Positions 15,934 to 23,369 of a DNA stretch of 49,948 nt are shown here, one piece after another; the stretch's first letter is position 1, and every line of letters begins with the position of its first letter. Both the position numbers and the translations under genes were made by a program. This DNA comes from Oscillospiraceae bacterium (GTDB taxonomy: Bacteria > Bacillota > Clostridia > Oscillospirales > Oscillospiraceae). A model generated the notes under the pieces. The model saw nothing but the letters and a program-made list of their open reading frames with translations, did not search any database and was not told the origin of the DNA. The DNA lies in assembly GCA_016292255.1 (NCBI GenBank), contig JAEEZZ010000137.1, positions 1 to 49,948 on the forward strand, read 5' to 3'.

Positions 15934-15962
15934 TTGCCTCTTTTGCCGAATTGTGGTACAAT
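15934..15962 (+). promoter_or_regulatory. Promoter of the DUF1846 gene
   Basis: TTGCCT (15934-15939), a 17-bp spacer and TACAAT (15957-15962), divergent from the MATE promoter. Confidence 0.7.
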
Positions 15963-15992
15963 AACCGAGTGTTGAAAAGGAGGGAACGTCCC

Positions 15993-17480
15993 ATGCGGAA
16001 ACTGATCGGCTTCGATAACCAGATGTACCTGGATACCCAATCCGCCCGGATCCGGGAGCGGATCTCCCAGTTCGGCGGCAAGCTCTATTTGGAATTCGGC
16101 GGCAAGCTCTTTGACGACTACCACGCCTCCCGGGTCCTGCCGGGCTTCGCGCCGGACAGCAAGATCCGGATGCTGCTGGAGCTGCGGGACGATGTGGAGA
16201 TCGTGATCCCCATCAACGCCTCCGCCATCGAGCAGAACAAGGTCCGGGGCGACCTGGGCATCACCTACGATGAAGACGTGCTCCGGCTCATCGACGCCTT
16301 CCGGGCCGAGAAGCTCTACGTGGGCAGCGTGGTCATCACCCAATACGCCGGCCAGGGGGCTGCGGACGCCTTCCGCCGCCGTCTGGAGCACCTGGGCGTC
16401 AAGGTCTACACCCACTATCCCATCGAGGGCTACCCCCACAACATCGCAAAGATCGTCTCCGCCGAGGGCTACGGAAAGAACGAGTACATCGAGACCACCA
16501 AGCCTCTGGTGGTGGTCACGGCCCCCGGCCCCGGCTCCGGCAAGATGGCCACCTGCCTTTCTCAGCTCTACCACCACTACGAGCGGGGCGAGGCCGCCGG
16601 CTACGCCAAGTTCGAGACCTTCCCCATCTGGAATCTGCCGCTGAATCATCCGGTGAACCTGGCCTACGAGGCCGCCACCGCCGATCTCAACGACGTGAAT
16701 ATGATCGACCCCTTCCACCTGGCCGCCTACGGGGAGACCACGGTGAACTATAACCGGGACGTGGAGATCTTCCCGGTGCTGCAGTCCATCTTCGAGAAGA
16801 TCATGGGCAGCTGCCCCTATAAATCCCCCACGGATATGGGCGTGAACATGGTGGGCAACTGCATCGTGGACGACGACGTGGTCTGCGAGGCCTCCCGCCA
16901 GGAGATCGTCCGCCGCTACTATGCCGCCCTCTGCGACCAGCGCAGAGGCGTGGGCGCCGACGAGACGGTTTTCAAGCTGGAGCTGCTGATGAAGCAGGCC
17001 TCCGTGACGCCCGCCATCCGTCCCGTGGTGGCCCGGGCCACCCAGGCGGAGGAGGAGACCGGCGAACCCGCCGTCTGCATCCACCTGCCCAACGGTGAGC
17101 TGGTGGTGGGCGGGATGTCGGAGCTCATGGGCCCCGCCGCGGCAGCCCTGCTGAACGCGGTGAAGTCCCTGGCCCGCACCGAGGCCCATCGGCACTTGAT
17201 CACGCGGGAGGCCATCGAGCCCATCCAGAGTCTGAAGACCAAGTATCTGGGCGGCCGGAACCCCCGGCTCCACTCCGACGAGATCCTGATTGCCCTGGCC
17301 ATCTCCGCAGCCACCGACGAGGAGGCCGCCAAAGCCATGAAGAAGCTCACCCGACTTCGCGAGTGTGAGGTCCACTCCACCGTCATCCTCAGCGAGCAGG
17401 ACGCCGCCACCTACCAGCGCCTGGGTATGCGCCTCACCTGCACGCCCAAGTATCAGAGCAAGAATTTGTTCCATAAATGA
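15993..17480 (+). CDS. DUF1846 (UPF0371) family protein
   Basis: A 495-residue soluble protein of the DUF1846 family, conserved in Firmicutes and of unknown biochemical role. The N-terminus RKLIGFDNQMYLDTQSARIR, LYLEFGGKLFDDYHASRVLPG, NKVRGDLGITYD and the nucleotide-loop-like PGPGSGKMATC (about 176-186) are family features. The loop suggests nucleotide or phosphate binding, which is inference. AAGGAGGGAACGTCCC precedes the ATG. The gene has its own promoter and a strong terminator, so it is a single-gene unit of normal length. Confidence 0.9.
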   Translation: MRKLIGFDNQMYLDTQSARIRERISQFGGKLYLEFGGKLFDDYHASRVLPGFAPDSKIRMLLELRDDVEIVIPINASAIEQNKVRGDLGITYDEDVLRLIDAFRAEKLYVGSVVITQYAGQGAADAFRRRLEHLGVKVYTHYPIEGYPHNIAKIVSAEGYGKNEYIETTKPLVVVTAPGPGSGKMATCLSQLYHHYERGEAAGYAKFETFPIWNLPLNHPVNLAYEAATADLNDVNMIDPFHLAAYGETTVNYNRDVEIFPVLQSIFEKIMGSCPYKSPTDMGVNMVGNCIVDDDVVCEASRQEIVRRYYAALCDQRRGVGADETVFKLELLMKQASVTPAIRPVVARATQAEEETGEPAVCIHLPNGELVVGGMSELMGPAAAALLNAVKSLARTEAHRHLITREAIEPIQSLKTKYLGGRNPRLHSDEILIALAISAATDEEAAKAMKKLTRLRECEVHSTVILSEQDAATYQRLGMRLTCTPKYQSKNLFHK

Positions 17481-17485
17481 GGTCG

Positions 17486-17524
17486 AAACGGTTCTCAGCG
17501 ACGATTTGTCGCTGAGAACCGTTT
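17486..17524 (+). terminator. Intrinsic terminator after the DUF1846 gene
   Basis: A perfect 17-bp stem (17486-17502 with 17508-17524) with loop GATTT; AAACGG at the base gives the closing T-run CCGTTT. Confidence 0.88.
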
Positions 17525-17560
17525 ATGAAAGCCCGTGTACCAACTTGACAGATTGTCACA

Positions 17561-18077
17561 ACCAAGAGAAACGGAAGAAAACAACGTGAAACAAACAGGA
17601 AAACGCCGCCTGCTGGCGGCGGCGCTCCTGATGGGACTGTGCCTTGCCGGATGCGGCGAAGCGACAGGCGGGACGACCGCGGCCGCGGAACGGGAAAGCA
17701 CGTCGATGCGCGCCGGGGCGGAAAGGACGGCGTCGGCGCAGACGAGCATGCAACCGCTTTCGGGATATGAAGCAAATCCATCTCTTTGGGATTCCGGCCG
17801 CGTGTGTCGATCGCAAGAAAATCATTGTAAAATTTTAGACCTTCGTTCTGTAACATTTCTCCGTTGGGTGACATTAACGGAATGGTAAGACCAAAAGAAA
17901 CGGAGGAAAGCAACATGAAACAAACGGGAAAAATCAAGCTGCTGGCGGCGGCGCTCCTGATGGGGCTGTGCCTTGCCGGATGCGGCGAAGCGACAGGCGG
18001 GACGACTGCGGCCGCGGAACGGGAAAGCACGTCGATGCGCGCCGGGGCGGAACGCACAGCGTCGGCGCAGACGAGCA
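17561..18077. repeat. 188-bp direct duplication of a lipoprotein gene 5' region
   Basis: Segments 17561-17748 and 17890-18077 have the same length and are nearly identical, from ACCAAGAGAAACGG / ACCAAAAGAAACGG through GCGCAGACGAGCA. They cover the ribosome-binding site, signal peptide and Ser/Thr/Ala linker. The 141-bp block between them is unrelated. Confidence 0.9.
17586..17888 (+). pseudogene. Truncated lipoprotein copy
   Basis: This frame begins with GTG (ATG in the intact copy) and repeats the signal peptide LLAAALLMGLCLAGCGEA and linker of the downstream gene. At about 17749 it runs into unrelated sequence and stops at 17888. Only a lipidated peptide of about 100 residues would result. 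The weaker GGAAG Shine-Dalgarno and GTG start suggest decay. A decoy or leader-peptide role is possible but unsupported. Confidence 0.75.
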
Positions 18078-19150
18078 CCGCGCCTGCTGTCGCGAGCGCC
18101 GAGAGCACAGCTGCAAGCACGGAACCAGCCGAGACGCTTGCGGCGCTCGCCCCGGAGGACATCCAATGGGGGCAGGTTTACCTCTGCGGGGAATGGAAGC
18201 ACGGCAACGCAAGCATCATAGCGGCGGAGCTGGCGCTTTGGGATGAACTCTACGCGCAGGGCTGGCGGGATCTGTTTGAAGAGACAAGCTACGCCGACGC
18301 GTACTATCTCAACCAATGGATGCAGGCGGATTCCGATCAGCTCCTGACTTGGCTGTACAATTGCTGGGAAGGAACGTCTGCACACTCGCCGGCGTATCTG
18401 GACTATTACCGTCAGATCAAGCAGAAATACCCGGAAACCGTCTTTCACGGAACGGACGTGGGACAGGACTATGATTTGGTGGGCGCGCGGTTGAAGTCGG
18501 AGCTGGAGCGAGCCGGAAAGGAAAACACGAAGGAATACCGGCTTCTTTTGGAAAACAATCAGCAGGGCGAGGAGTTATACCGGCTTTCCGAAGGCAGCGG
18601 CTCCGCGGACAAGGTCTACCGGGAAACCTGTATGGCGGAGAATTTTCTGCGGGAGTACGGAGCGCTGTCCGGCGCAAATATCATGGGGATTTACGGCTCC
18701 GCGCACACCGTCAATGACAAACGATGCTCCGGGCAGGTGGATACCATGACGAAGCAGCTTCTGGCCTATGGCGGCGACGCCATTCAGGCGGAAATCATCG
18801 GCTACGTCGATCTGCTCCGAACGGATCGAATGGAGGTTCGGGGCAAGGAATACGACGCCACCTATTACGGCTTTGACGAATATTCACAGAGCGACGGGAT
18901 GCTGCGCATGGACTATTGGCGGCTGGAGAATGCCTATGACGACCTTGCGGACTGCCCCTACGCGGATGAGGACACGGCCTATTGGTCCGCCATAAACTAT
19001 TTTTACTTTCCCCTGAAGATGGAGGAGGGGCAGGTTTACGCGGTCAAGTTTACCAAACCTGACGGCAGCGTGGAGCAGGCTTATTACCGCACGGATGGGA
19101 ACGTGATCGACAAGTATCTCTGCGCCCAGTGCATCATCGTGGACGAATGA
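17915..19150 (+). CDS. Lipoprotein with an EreA/TraB-like hydrolase domain (tentative)
   Basis: A 411-residue exported lipoprotein. The signal peptide has lipobox LAGC (C20), followed by a Ser/Thr/Ala/Glu linker to about residue 75. The main domain has GEWKHGNASIIAAEL, RDLFEETSYADAYYLNQW, VFHGTDVGQDYDL and a late IYGSAHTVND. This spacing of GE-x-x-HG, Glu-rich helices and a G-x-x-H recalls the erythromycin esterase/ChaN/TraB (TIKI) superfamily, which are metal-dependent or His/Glu hydrolases. The assignment rests on motif spacing only. GGAGG lies 8 nt before the ATG. Codon use is less GC-rich than its neighbours, and its 5' end is duplicated upstream, so recent acquisition or rearrangement is plausible. 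Confidence 0.6.
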   Translation: MKQTGKIKLLAAALLMGLCLAGCGEATGGTTAAAERESTSMRAGAERTASAQTSTAPAVASAESTAASTEPAETLAALAPEDIQWGQVYLCGEWKHGNASIIAAELALWDELYAQGWRDLFEETSYADAYYLNQWMQADSDQLLTWLYNCWEGTSAHSPAYLDYYRQIKQKYPETVFHGTDVGQDYDLVGARLKSELERAGKENTKEYRLLLENNQQGEELYRLSEGSGSADKVYRETCMAENFLREYGALSGANIMGIYGSAHTVNDKRCSGQVDTMTKQLLAYGGDAIQAEIIGYVDLLRTDRMEVRGKEYDATYYGFDEYSQSDGMLRMDYWRLENAYDDLADCPYADEDTAYWSAINYFYFPLKMEEGQVYAVKFTKPDGSVEQAYYRTDGNVIDKYLCAQCIIVDE

Positions 19151-19161
19151 GCCCCCATGAA

Positions 19162-19202
19162 GCAAAAACGGGAAGCGCCTTTTCGGTGCTTCCCGTTTTT
19201 GC
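19162..19202. terminator. Bidirectional intrinsic terminator
   Basis: GCAAAAACGGGAAGC pairs perfectly with GCTTCCCGTTTTTGC. The A- and T-rich stem base serves both the lipoprotein gene and the converging TIGR03936 gene, whose stop is at 19203. Confidence 0.88.
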
Positions 19203-20300
19203 TTATCGGAACACGTTCATATCCGCGTCGTAGATTTCCAGCCGGCGGCAGAGAACGTGCTCCGGCCTGTGCTCCGGCAGATATTTTTCGATGGCCGTCA
19301 CCAGCAGCAGGGGATTCAGCGTGGGGTTCTGCGCGGCCACGACTGCCTCGAGGACAAGGGTGCCCTGCCCGTCATTCTGAGCGGAGCGAAGCGGAGTCGA
19401 AGAATCCGTCCCCTCGTCCCCTGATGCCTGATGCCTGATACCTGATCCCTCATTTTGCATTTTGCATTTTGCATTTTGCATTCCGTCAGCCTCTGCCTCG
19501 GGCTGGCGGCCACTGGCCGCCCCTACATGGATCTCCCGGATCATCGGCGCAATATCCATCTCCACATCGCCCTTCTTGCTGTGCTTTTCCACGATCAGCG
19601 ATGGCAGTGCAAAGAGCGCCCGCAGATCTTCAAGCCGCCGTAGGGAGGCATCCCCAGATGCCTCCGCGCAACCCTCCGAGGCGGCAGGAGCGATGTGGGC
19701 ATCGCTCCCTACGACCCCGTCATTCTGAGCGCCCTGAAGGACTTGCTTCGCGGCGGAGCGAAGCGGAGTCGAAGAATCCACCCCCACGCCTCTCCCGTCA
19801 TTCTGAGCGCAGCGAAGAATCCGTTCCCCCCCGTCCCCTGATGCCTGATGCCTGATACCTGATCCCTCATTTTGCATTTTGCATTTTGCATTTTGCATTC
19901 CGTCAGCCTCTGCCTCGGGCGGGCGGCCACTGGCCGCCCCTACAGGGCTGTAGCTTAGCTCCAGCCTCGCCCGCAGCCAGGCCAGCTTGCCGGCCTTCTG
20001 GCCGCCTTCGTAGCTGTCCAGGGCCCGGAGCCCGGCGGGGAGCACCGGGTTCATCCGGGGGGCGATCTCCGCCGCCGGAATGGCGCAGCCCTCGGCCAGG
20101 GTGAATTCTGCGATCTCGCACTGGCTCTCCACCCCCACGGACAGGGGCATGAGGATGGACAGCTCCGGGTGGGGCGTGAAGCCCTGGCTGTGCTTCAAGT
20201 CGATCCCCGCCCGCCGGAAGGAGCGCATCAGCGCCCGCATCAGGTCCAGATGGGAGGACCAGATTGCGACGCCCTCCTTTACAAATAGCAGCCTTAACAT
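19203..20300 (-). CDS. TIGR03936 (DUF2344) radical-SAM-associated protein with two in-frame repeat inserts
   Basis: A 365-residue protein; family members are about 200-240 residues and are encoded beside, or fused to, the TIGR03960 radical SAM protein, as here. The authentic parts are MLRLLFVKEGVAIWSSHLDLMRALMRSFRRAGI..., DLRALFALPSLIVEKHSKKG...MDIAPMIREI and GTLVLEAVVAAQNPTLNPLLL. Between them sit two repeat-encoded inserts. Both begin VGAASGR and continue EAEADGMQNAKCKMQN and GSGIRHQASGD; the larger also has HSERSEE-type and VGSDAHIAP modules. The inserts do not break the frame. Start at 20300 with GAGG upstream. The function is unknown; family members probably bind tRNA or assist a radical SAM reaction. 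Confidence 0.85.
   Translation of the reverse strand: MLRLLFVKEGVAIWSSHLDLMRALMRSFRRAGIDLKHSQGFTPHPELSILMPLSVGVESQCEIAEFTLAEGCAIPAAEIAPRMNPVLPAGLRALDSYEGGQKAGKLAWLRARLELSYSPVGAASGRPPEAEADGMQNAKCKMQNEGSGIRHQASGDGGERILRCAQNDGRGVGVDSSTPLRSAAKQVLQGAQNDGVVGSDAHIAPAASEGCAEASGDASLRRLEDLRALFALPSLIVEKHSKKGDVEMDIAPMIREIHVGAASGRQPEAEADGMQNAKCKMQNEGSGIRHQASGDEGTDSSTPLRSAQNDGQGTLVLEAVVAAQNPTLNPLLLVTAIEKYLPEHRPEHVLCRRLEIYDADMNVFR
19365..19526. repeat. In-frame repeat insert 2 in the TIGR03936 gene
   Basis: A composite of an HSERSEE-type module (CATTCTGAGCGGAGCGAAGC), a CTGATGC heptamer tract, a GCATTTT heptamer tract (19450-19480) and an inverted GTAG hairpin ending CCGCCCCTAC at 19526. It is read on the minus strand without stops. 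Confidence 0.85.
19640..19943. repeat. In-frame repeat insert 1 in the TIGR03936 gene
   Basis: A 304-bp composite bounded by GTAGGGAGGCAT at 19640 and GGCCGCCCCTAC at 19943. It carries an inverted GTAGGGAGCGATG hairpin, two CATTCTGAGC modules, a CTGATGC heptamer tract and a GCATTTT heptamer tract. It shares module order with the second insert. Confidence 0.85.
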
Positions 20301-20329
20301 TGTTTCTTCCTCTTCAAGTGTATTGTTGT

Positions 20330-20433
20330 CTGAGTTGAAAGTTGAAAGTGTAAAATTGAAAATGAATGTGTTTTGCAAATTGCAATTTGCAAAACTCCGA
20401 AAACTTTCAACTTTCCATTTTCAATTATCAACT
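20330..20433. repeat. Palindrome with opposed heptanucleotide arms
   Basis: GTTGAAA-type 7-mers (20333-20366) and their inverse (CTTTCAA/TTTTCAA, 20401-20433) flank a 24-bp perfect palindrome with arms TTTTGCAAAT / ATTTGCAAAA (20371-20394). It lies between the TIGR03960 and TIGR03936 genes. Confidence 0.85.
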
Positions 20434-20434
20434 G

Positions 20435-22282
20435 CTACGGGTCGCAAACGCCTCCAAGCAAGAGTTTATTCGCCCCGCAGCCGGCGCAGCCGTGGCGGCA
20501 GTCGGGGGTGATCTCGGAGCGGTAGGCCCGCTCCCGCTCCCGGCGCAGGAAGTCCTTGCGGACGCCGGGGTCGATGCTGTCCCAGGGCAGCAGCTCGTCG
20601 AGGCCGAAGCCCCGGGTGGTGTAGAAGTGCCGGTCGATGCCGCACTCGTCCAGGGCGGCGATCCACTTGTCGTAGTCGAAGTACTCCATCCAGCCGTCCA
20701 GCTTGGCCCCACGCCGCCAGGAGGCCTCGATCACCGCGCCCAGACGCCGGTCGCCCCGGGCCAGGACTGCTTCCAGCTCCGAGAGCTTGGCCTCGTGGTA
20801 GTTGTACTCCACGCTCTTGTTGTTCATGTGCTCCTTCAGCAGACGGCAGCGGCGCAGATACTCCTCCGGGTCGATCTGCTGCTCCCACTGGAAGCCGGTG
20901 AAGGGCTTGGGGACGAAGAAGGCCGTGGCTACATGGATGCGAACGCCCCGCTTTTTGTTGGAGGCGCAGGCCTTACAGGTGTTGTAGATCTTGTAGACCA
21001 GATCCCCGATGCCGATCACGTCCTCGTCGGTCTCTGTGGGCAGACCCAGCATGAAGTAGAGCTTCACGTTGTTCCAGCCCCCCGCAAAGGCGATCTCGCA
21101 GGTCTTGAGGATGTCCTCCTCGGTGACGTTCTTGTTGATGGCGTCCCGGAGCCGCTGGGTCCCCGCCTCGGGGGCGAAGGTCAGACCGCTCTTGCGGACC
21201 TTTTGCAGCTTCAGCATCAGATCCCGGGAGAAATTGTCCGCCCGCAGGGAGGGCACCGACATATTGATGTTCCGGGCCGCGCAGTATTCCGTCATCCGAT
21301 CCGTCAGCGGCTCCAGATACTTGTAGTCCGAGGTGGAGAGGCTGGAGAGGGTGATCTCGTTGTCCCCGGAGAATTCCAGGGCGTGGACTGCCTGCTCATA
21401 CAGGGTCTCCGGCTTTCGGGGCCGGACGGGGCGGTAGGTGTAGCCCGCCTGGCAGAAGCGGCAGCCCCGGATGCAGCCCCGCATGACCTCTAAGTTCATC
21501 CGGTCGTGGACGATCTCCGTCATGGGGACGATGGGCTCCGTGGGATACCAGGCCTTGTCCAGATCCTGGACGATCCGCTTCGTCACCTTTTCCGGGGCCC
21601 CGGGCAGAGGCGTGATGGCCGCCAGGGTGCCGTCCGGGTTGTAGCTGTGCTCGTAGTGGGAGGGCACGTAGACCCCGGGGATCTTCCCCACCTCCCAGAG
21701 GAATTCCTCCTTGGACAGGCCCCGCTTCTTCGCGTCCCGGTAGCAGTTCACGATCTCCACTGTGCTTTCCTCCCCCTCGCCCAGGGAGAAGAAGTCGATG
21801 AAGTCCGCCAGGGGCTCCGGGTTGTAGGTGCAGGCGCCCCCGGCAAATACGATATTATGTAAACCCTTCCGTTCAGCGGCGTGGAGGGGCACGCCTGCCA
21901 GATCCAGCATGGTAAGGATGTTGGTGTAGCTCATTTCGTAGCCCACGGAGAAGGCGATCATGTCGAAGTCGCCCACGGGGTCGTGGCTTTCCAGGGCGTA
22001 GAGAGGGAGCCCGGCGGCGCGCATTTCGTCCTCCATGTCCCCCCAGGGGGTGAAGACCCGCTCGCACCAGACGCCGGGCATATTGTTCATGATCCCGTAG
22101 AGGATCCGCAGGCCCAGGTTGGACATCCCGATCTCGTAGGTATCCGGGAAGCAGAAGGCCACCCGGGTGTCGACGGTCGCAAGATCCTTCACGGTCTGAT
22201 TGTATTCGCCGCCCACGTACCGGGCGGGCTTCTGCACCCGCGGCAAGATCCGCGGCAGCAGGGATTCGATTCGTTCGTTCAT
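20435..22282 (-). CDS. TIGR03960 B12-binding-like radical SAM protein
   Basis: A 615-residue radical SAM enzyme of the TIGR03960 family. An N-terminal cobalamin-binding-like Rossmann region (VAFCFPDTYEIGMSNLGLRIL) precedes the radical SAM core, whose MRGCIRGCRFC holds the CxxxCxxC motif (about residues 270-277) that binds the SAM-coupled [4Fe-4S] cluster. A Cys-rich C-terminus (CRHGCAGCGANKLL) may bind a second cluster. Its function is unproven; the family co-occurs with TIGR03936, encoded immediately downstream here. The ATG at 22282 follows TTGAGGTACACAC. The stop lies next to a heptamer-flanked palindrome. Confidence 0.93.
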   Translation of the reverse strand: MNERIESLLPRILPRVQKPARYVGGEYNQTVKDLATVDTRVAFCFPDTYEIGMSNLGLRILYGIMNNMPGVWCERVFTPWGDMEDEMRAAGLPLYALESHDPVGDFDMIAFSVGYEMSYTNILTMLDLAGVPLHAAERKGLHNIVFAGGACTYNPEPLADFIDFFSLGEGEESTVEIVNCYRDAKKRGLSKEEFLWEVGKIPGVYVPSHYEHSYNPDGTLAAITPLPGAPEKVTKRIVQDLDKAWYPTEPIVPMTEIVHDRMNLEVMRGCIRGCRFCQAGYTYRPVRPRKPETLYEQAVHALEFSGDNEITLSSLSTSDYKYLEPLTDRMTEYCAARNINMSVPSLRADNFSRDLMLKLQKVRKSGLTFAPEAGTQRLRDAINKNVTEEDILKTCEIAFAGGWNNVKLYFMLGLPTETDEDVIGIGDLVYKIYNTCKACASNKKRGVRIHVATAFFVPKPFTGFQWEQQIDPEEYLRRCRLLKEHMNNKSVEYNYHEAKLSELEAVLARGDRRLGAVIEASWRRGAKLDGWMEYFDYDKWIAALDECGIDRHFYTTRGFGLDELLPWDSIDPGVRKDFLRRERERAYRSEITPDCRHGCAGCGANKLLLGGVCDP

Positions 22283-22325
22283 GTGTGTACCTCAATGGGG
22301 GTGTGGTGGCTTGTGGTTCAGAGTT

Positions 22326-22435
22326 CGTAGCGGCGCACACTGTGCGCCCCTACGTTTCCATGTTTTCAAATGGCAATTTGAAAACACCTCACCTATTCAC
22401 TATTCACTATTCCCTATTCCCTAAAATGCCGCTTT
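22326..22435. repeat. GTAG hairpin plus palindrome and heptamer tract
   Basis: GTAGCGGCGCACACTGTGCG (22328 on) ends in an inverted CCCCTAC. A palindrome with arms TGTTTTCAAAT / ATTTGAAAACA around GGCA follows (22361-22386), then 7-nt units ATTCACT and ATTCCCT (22392-22422). The tract reaches the 3' end of the M50 protease gene. Confidence 0.8.
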
Positions 22436-22812
22436 TTCCGCAGCACCCGCACGATCCTTCCCCCGTCCCGCTTGGGCAGGGGCAGAAGATTGCCGATCCC
22501 CAGGGCCAGGTTGCAGAGGGCGAACATGTGCCAGGGCCGCCAGAAGACTGCCGCCAGCAGGAGATTGACGCCCGGGCCGGCGGCCAGAGCCAGGGCCTCC
22601 CGGCGGCCCCCGGGGAGCGCTGCCCGGATCACGGCCCCGCCGGCGTGGAGCTCCAGCGCCGTCACCGGGATCTGAAAGGTCATAAGGGCCGCCAAATGGC
22701 CCGCCTCGTGGAGGGCCGCGGCCAGGAGAAAGGGCAGCGTCAAGCCCCAGCGCCCCAGCAGCCAGAGGCAGCCCGGCAGGAGAAAAAAGCCCGCTGTTAT
22801 CGTGATTCGCAA
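22414..22812 (-). CDS. Small M50 metalloprotease, SpoIVFB-like candidate
   Basis: A 132-residue membrane protein with the zinc-protease motif HEAGH (H35, E36, H39) in a hydrophobic segment. A later NLLPLPKRDGG contains the third ligand D116. This is the core of site-2 proteases, which cut membrane-embedded substrates. Being close to spoIVB, it may be the SpoIVFB-type enzyme that processes pro-sigma-K, although it is shorter than Bacillus SpoIVFB and lacks a CBS domain. The start is a TTG at 22812 with GGGTGA upstream; the ATG nearby is in another frame. Its 3' end runs into a repeat tract. Confidence 0.8.
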   Translation of the reverse strand: MRITITAGFFLLPGCLWLLGRWGLTLPFLLAAALHEAGHLAALMTFQIPVTALELHAGGAVIRAALPGGRREALALAAGPGVNLLLAAVFWRPWHMFALCNLALGIGNLLPLPKRDGGRIVRVLRKKRHFRE

Positions 22813-22849
22813 AAGGCATCACCCAAACAGCCTATGCGGCAGGGGAACG

Positions 22850-22929
22850 CAAAATGCAGAATGCAGAATGCGGAATCGGTGGATCGTCCCAAATTCATGT
22901 TGCATTTTGCATTCTGCATTTTGCATTGT
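22850..22929. repeat. Opposed heptamer tracts downstream of rnpB
   Basis: GCAAAAT/GCAGAAT units (22847-22872) face ATTTTGC/ATTCTGC units (22903-22929). A third tract of the same type lies on the other side of rnpB at 23331-23358. Confidence 0.8.
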
Positions 22930-22932
22930 GTT

Positions 22933-23280
22933 TGCAATCGGGTCTGTAAGCCGGGTTCTGTCTTAGACAGCCATCTATCTTGTCGTACCGTTGCCGATAC
23001 GCTCTGTGCCACCTCCTCGGAGACGGCCGGGCCAGCCAATGTCTCCTCCACGGTGTTGCTCCGGATAGAGTTTACAGCGTCGGACAGTCTCCAGCCGACG
23101 GGTGAGCTCTTACCTCACCTTTCCACCCTTGCTCCGCTTGCGCGGGGCGGTATCTCTCTGTTGCACTTTTCCTGAAGTCGCCTTCGGCGGGCGTTACCCG
23201 TTATCCTTGCCCTGTGGAGCCCGGACTTTCCTCACGGTGGGCCTTTCGACCGTCCCGCGCGGCTGTCCGGCCCGGTTGCA
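22933..23280 (-). ncRNA. rnpB: RNase P RNA, class A
   Basis: The catalytic RNA that matures tRNA 5' ends. Reading the minus strand, the universal core GAGGAAAGTCCGGGCTC lies near the 5' end. ACAGGGCAAGGATAACGGGT, AAGGGTGGAAAGGTGAGGTA, GACATTGGCTGGCCC and the terminal ACAGAACCCGGCTTACAG are in canonical order. The ends pair as P1: TGCAACCGGG with CCCGATTGCA. About 348 nt. The P12-type region and GAGGTAAGAGCTCACC hairpin are consistent with the bacterial A type. It lies between spoIVB and the M50 protease gene; flanking heptamer tracts stop just outside P1. Confidence 0.96.
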
Positions 23281-23369
23281 GACGTATTTTAGCCTTTTTT
23301 TCGAAAAAAGTCAATGCTTTTGCCGGTCATTTTGCATTCTGCATTCTGCATTTTGCATTCCCCGACGGA

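Noticed and set aside
14421..17474. A 1017-residue frame on the minus strand
   Set aside because: Only the part from 15809 down is a MATE protein. The rest is antisense to the DUF1846 gene, crosses two divergent promoters and has no family features.
22933..23280. Several open frames across 22.8-23.8 kb
   Set aside because: The region encodes RNase P RNA with all conserved core elements; frames are fortuitous.
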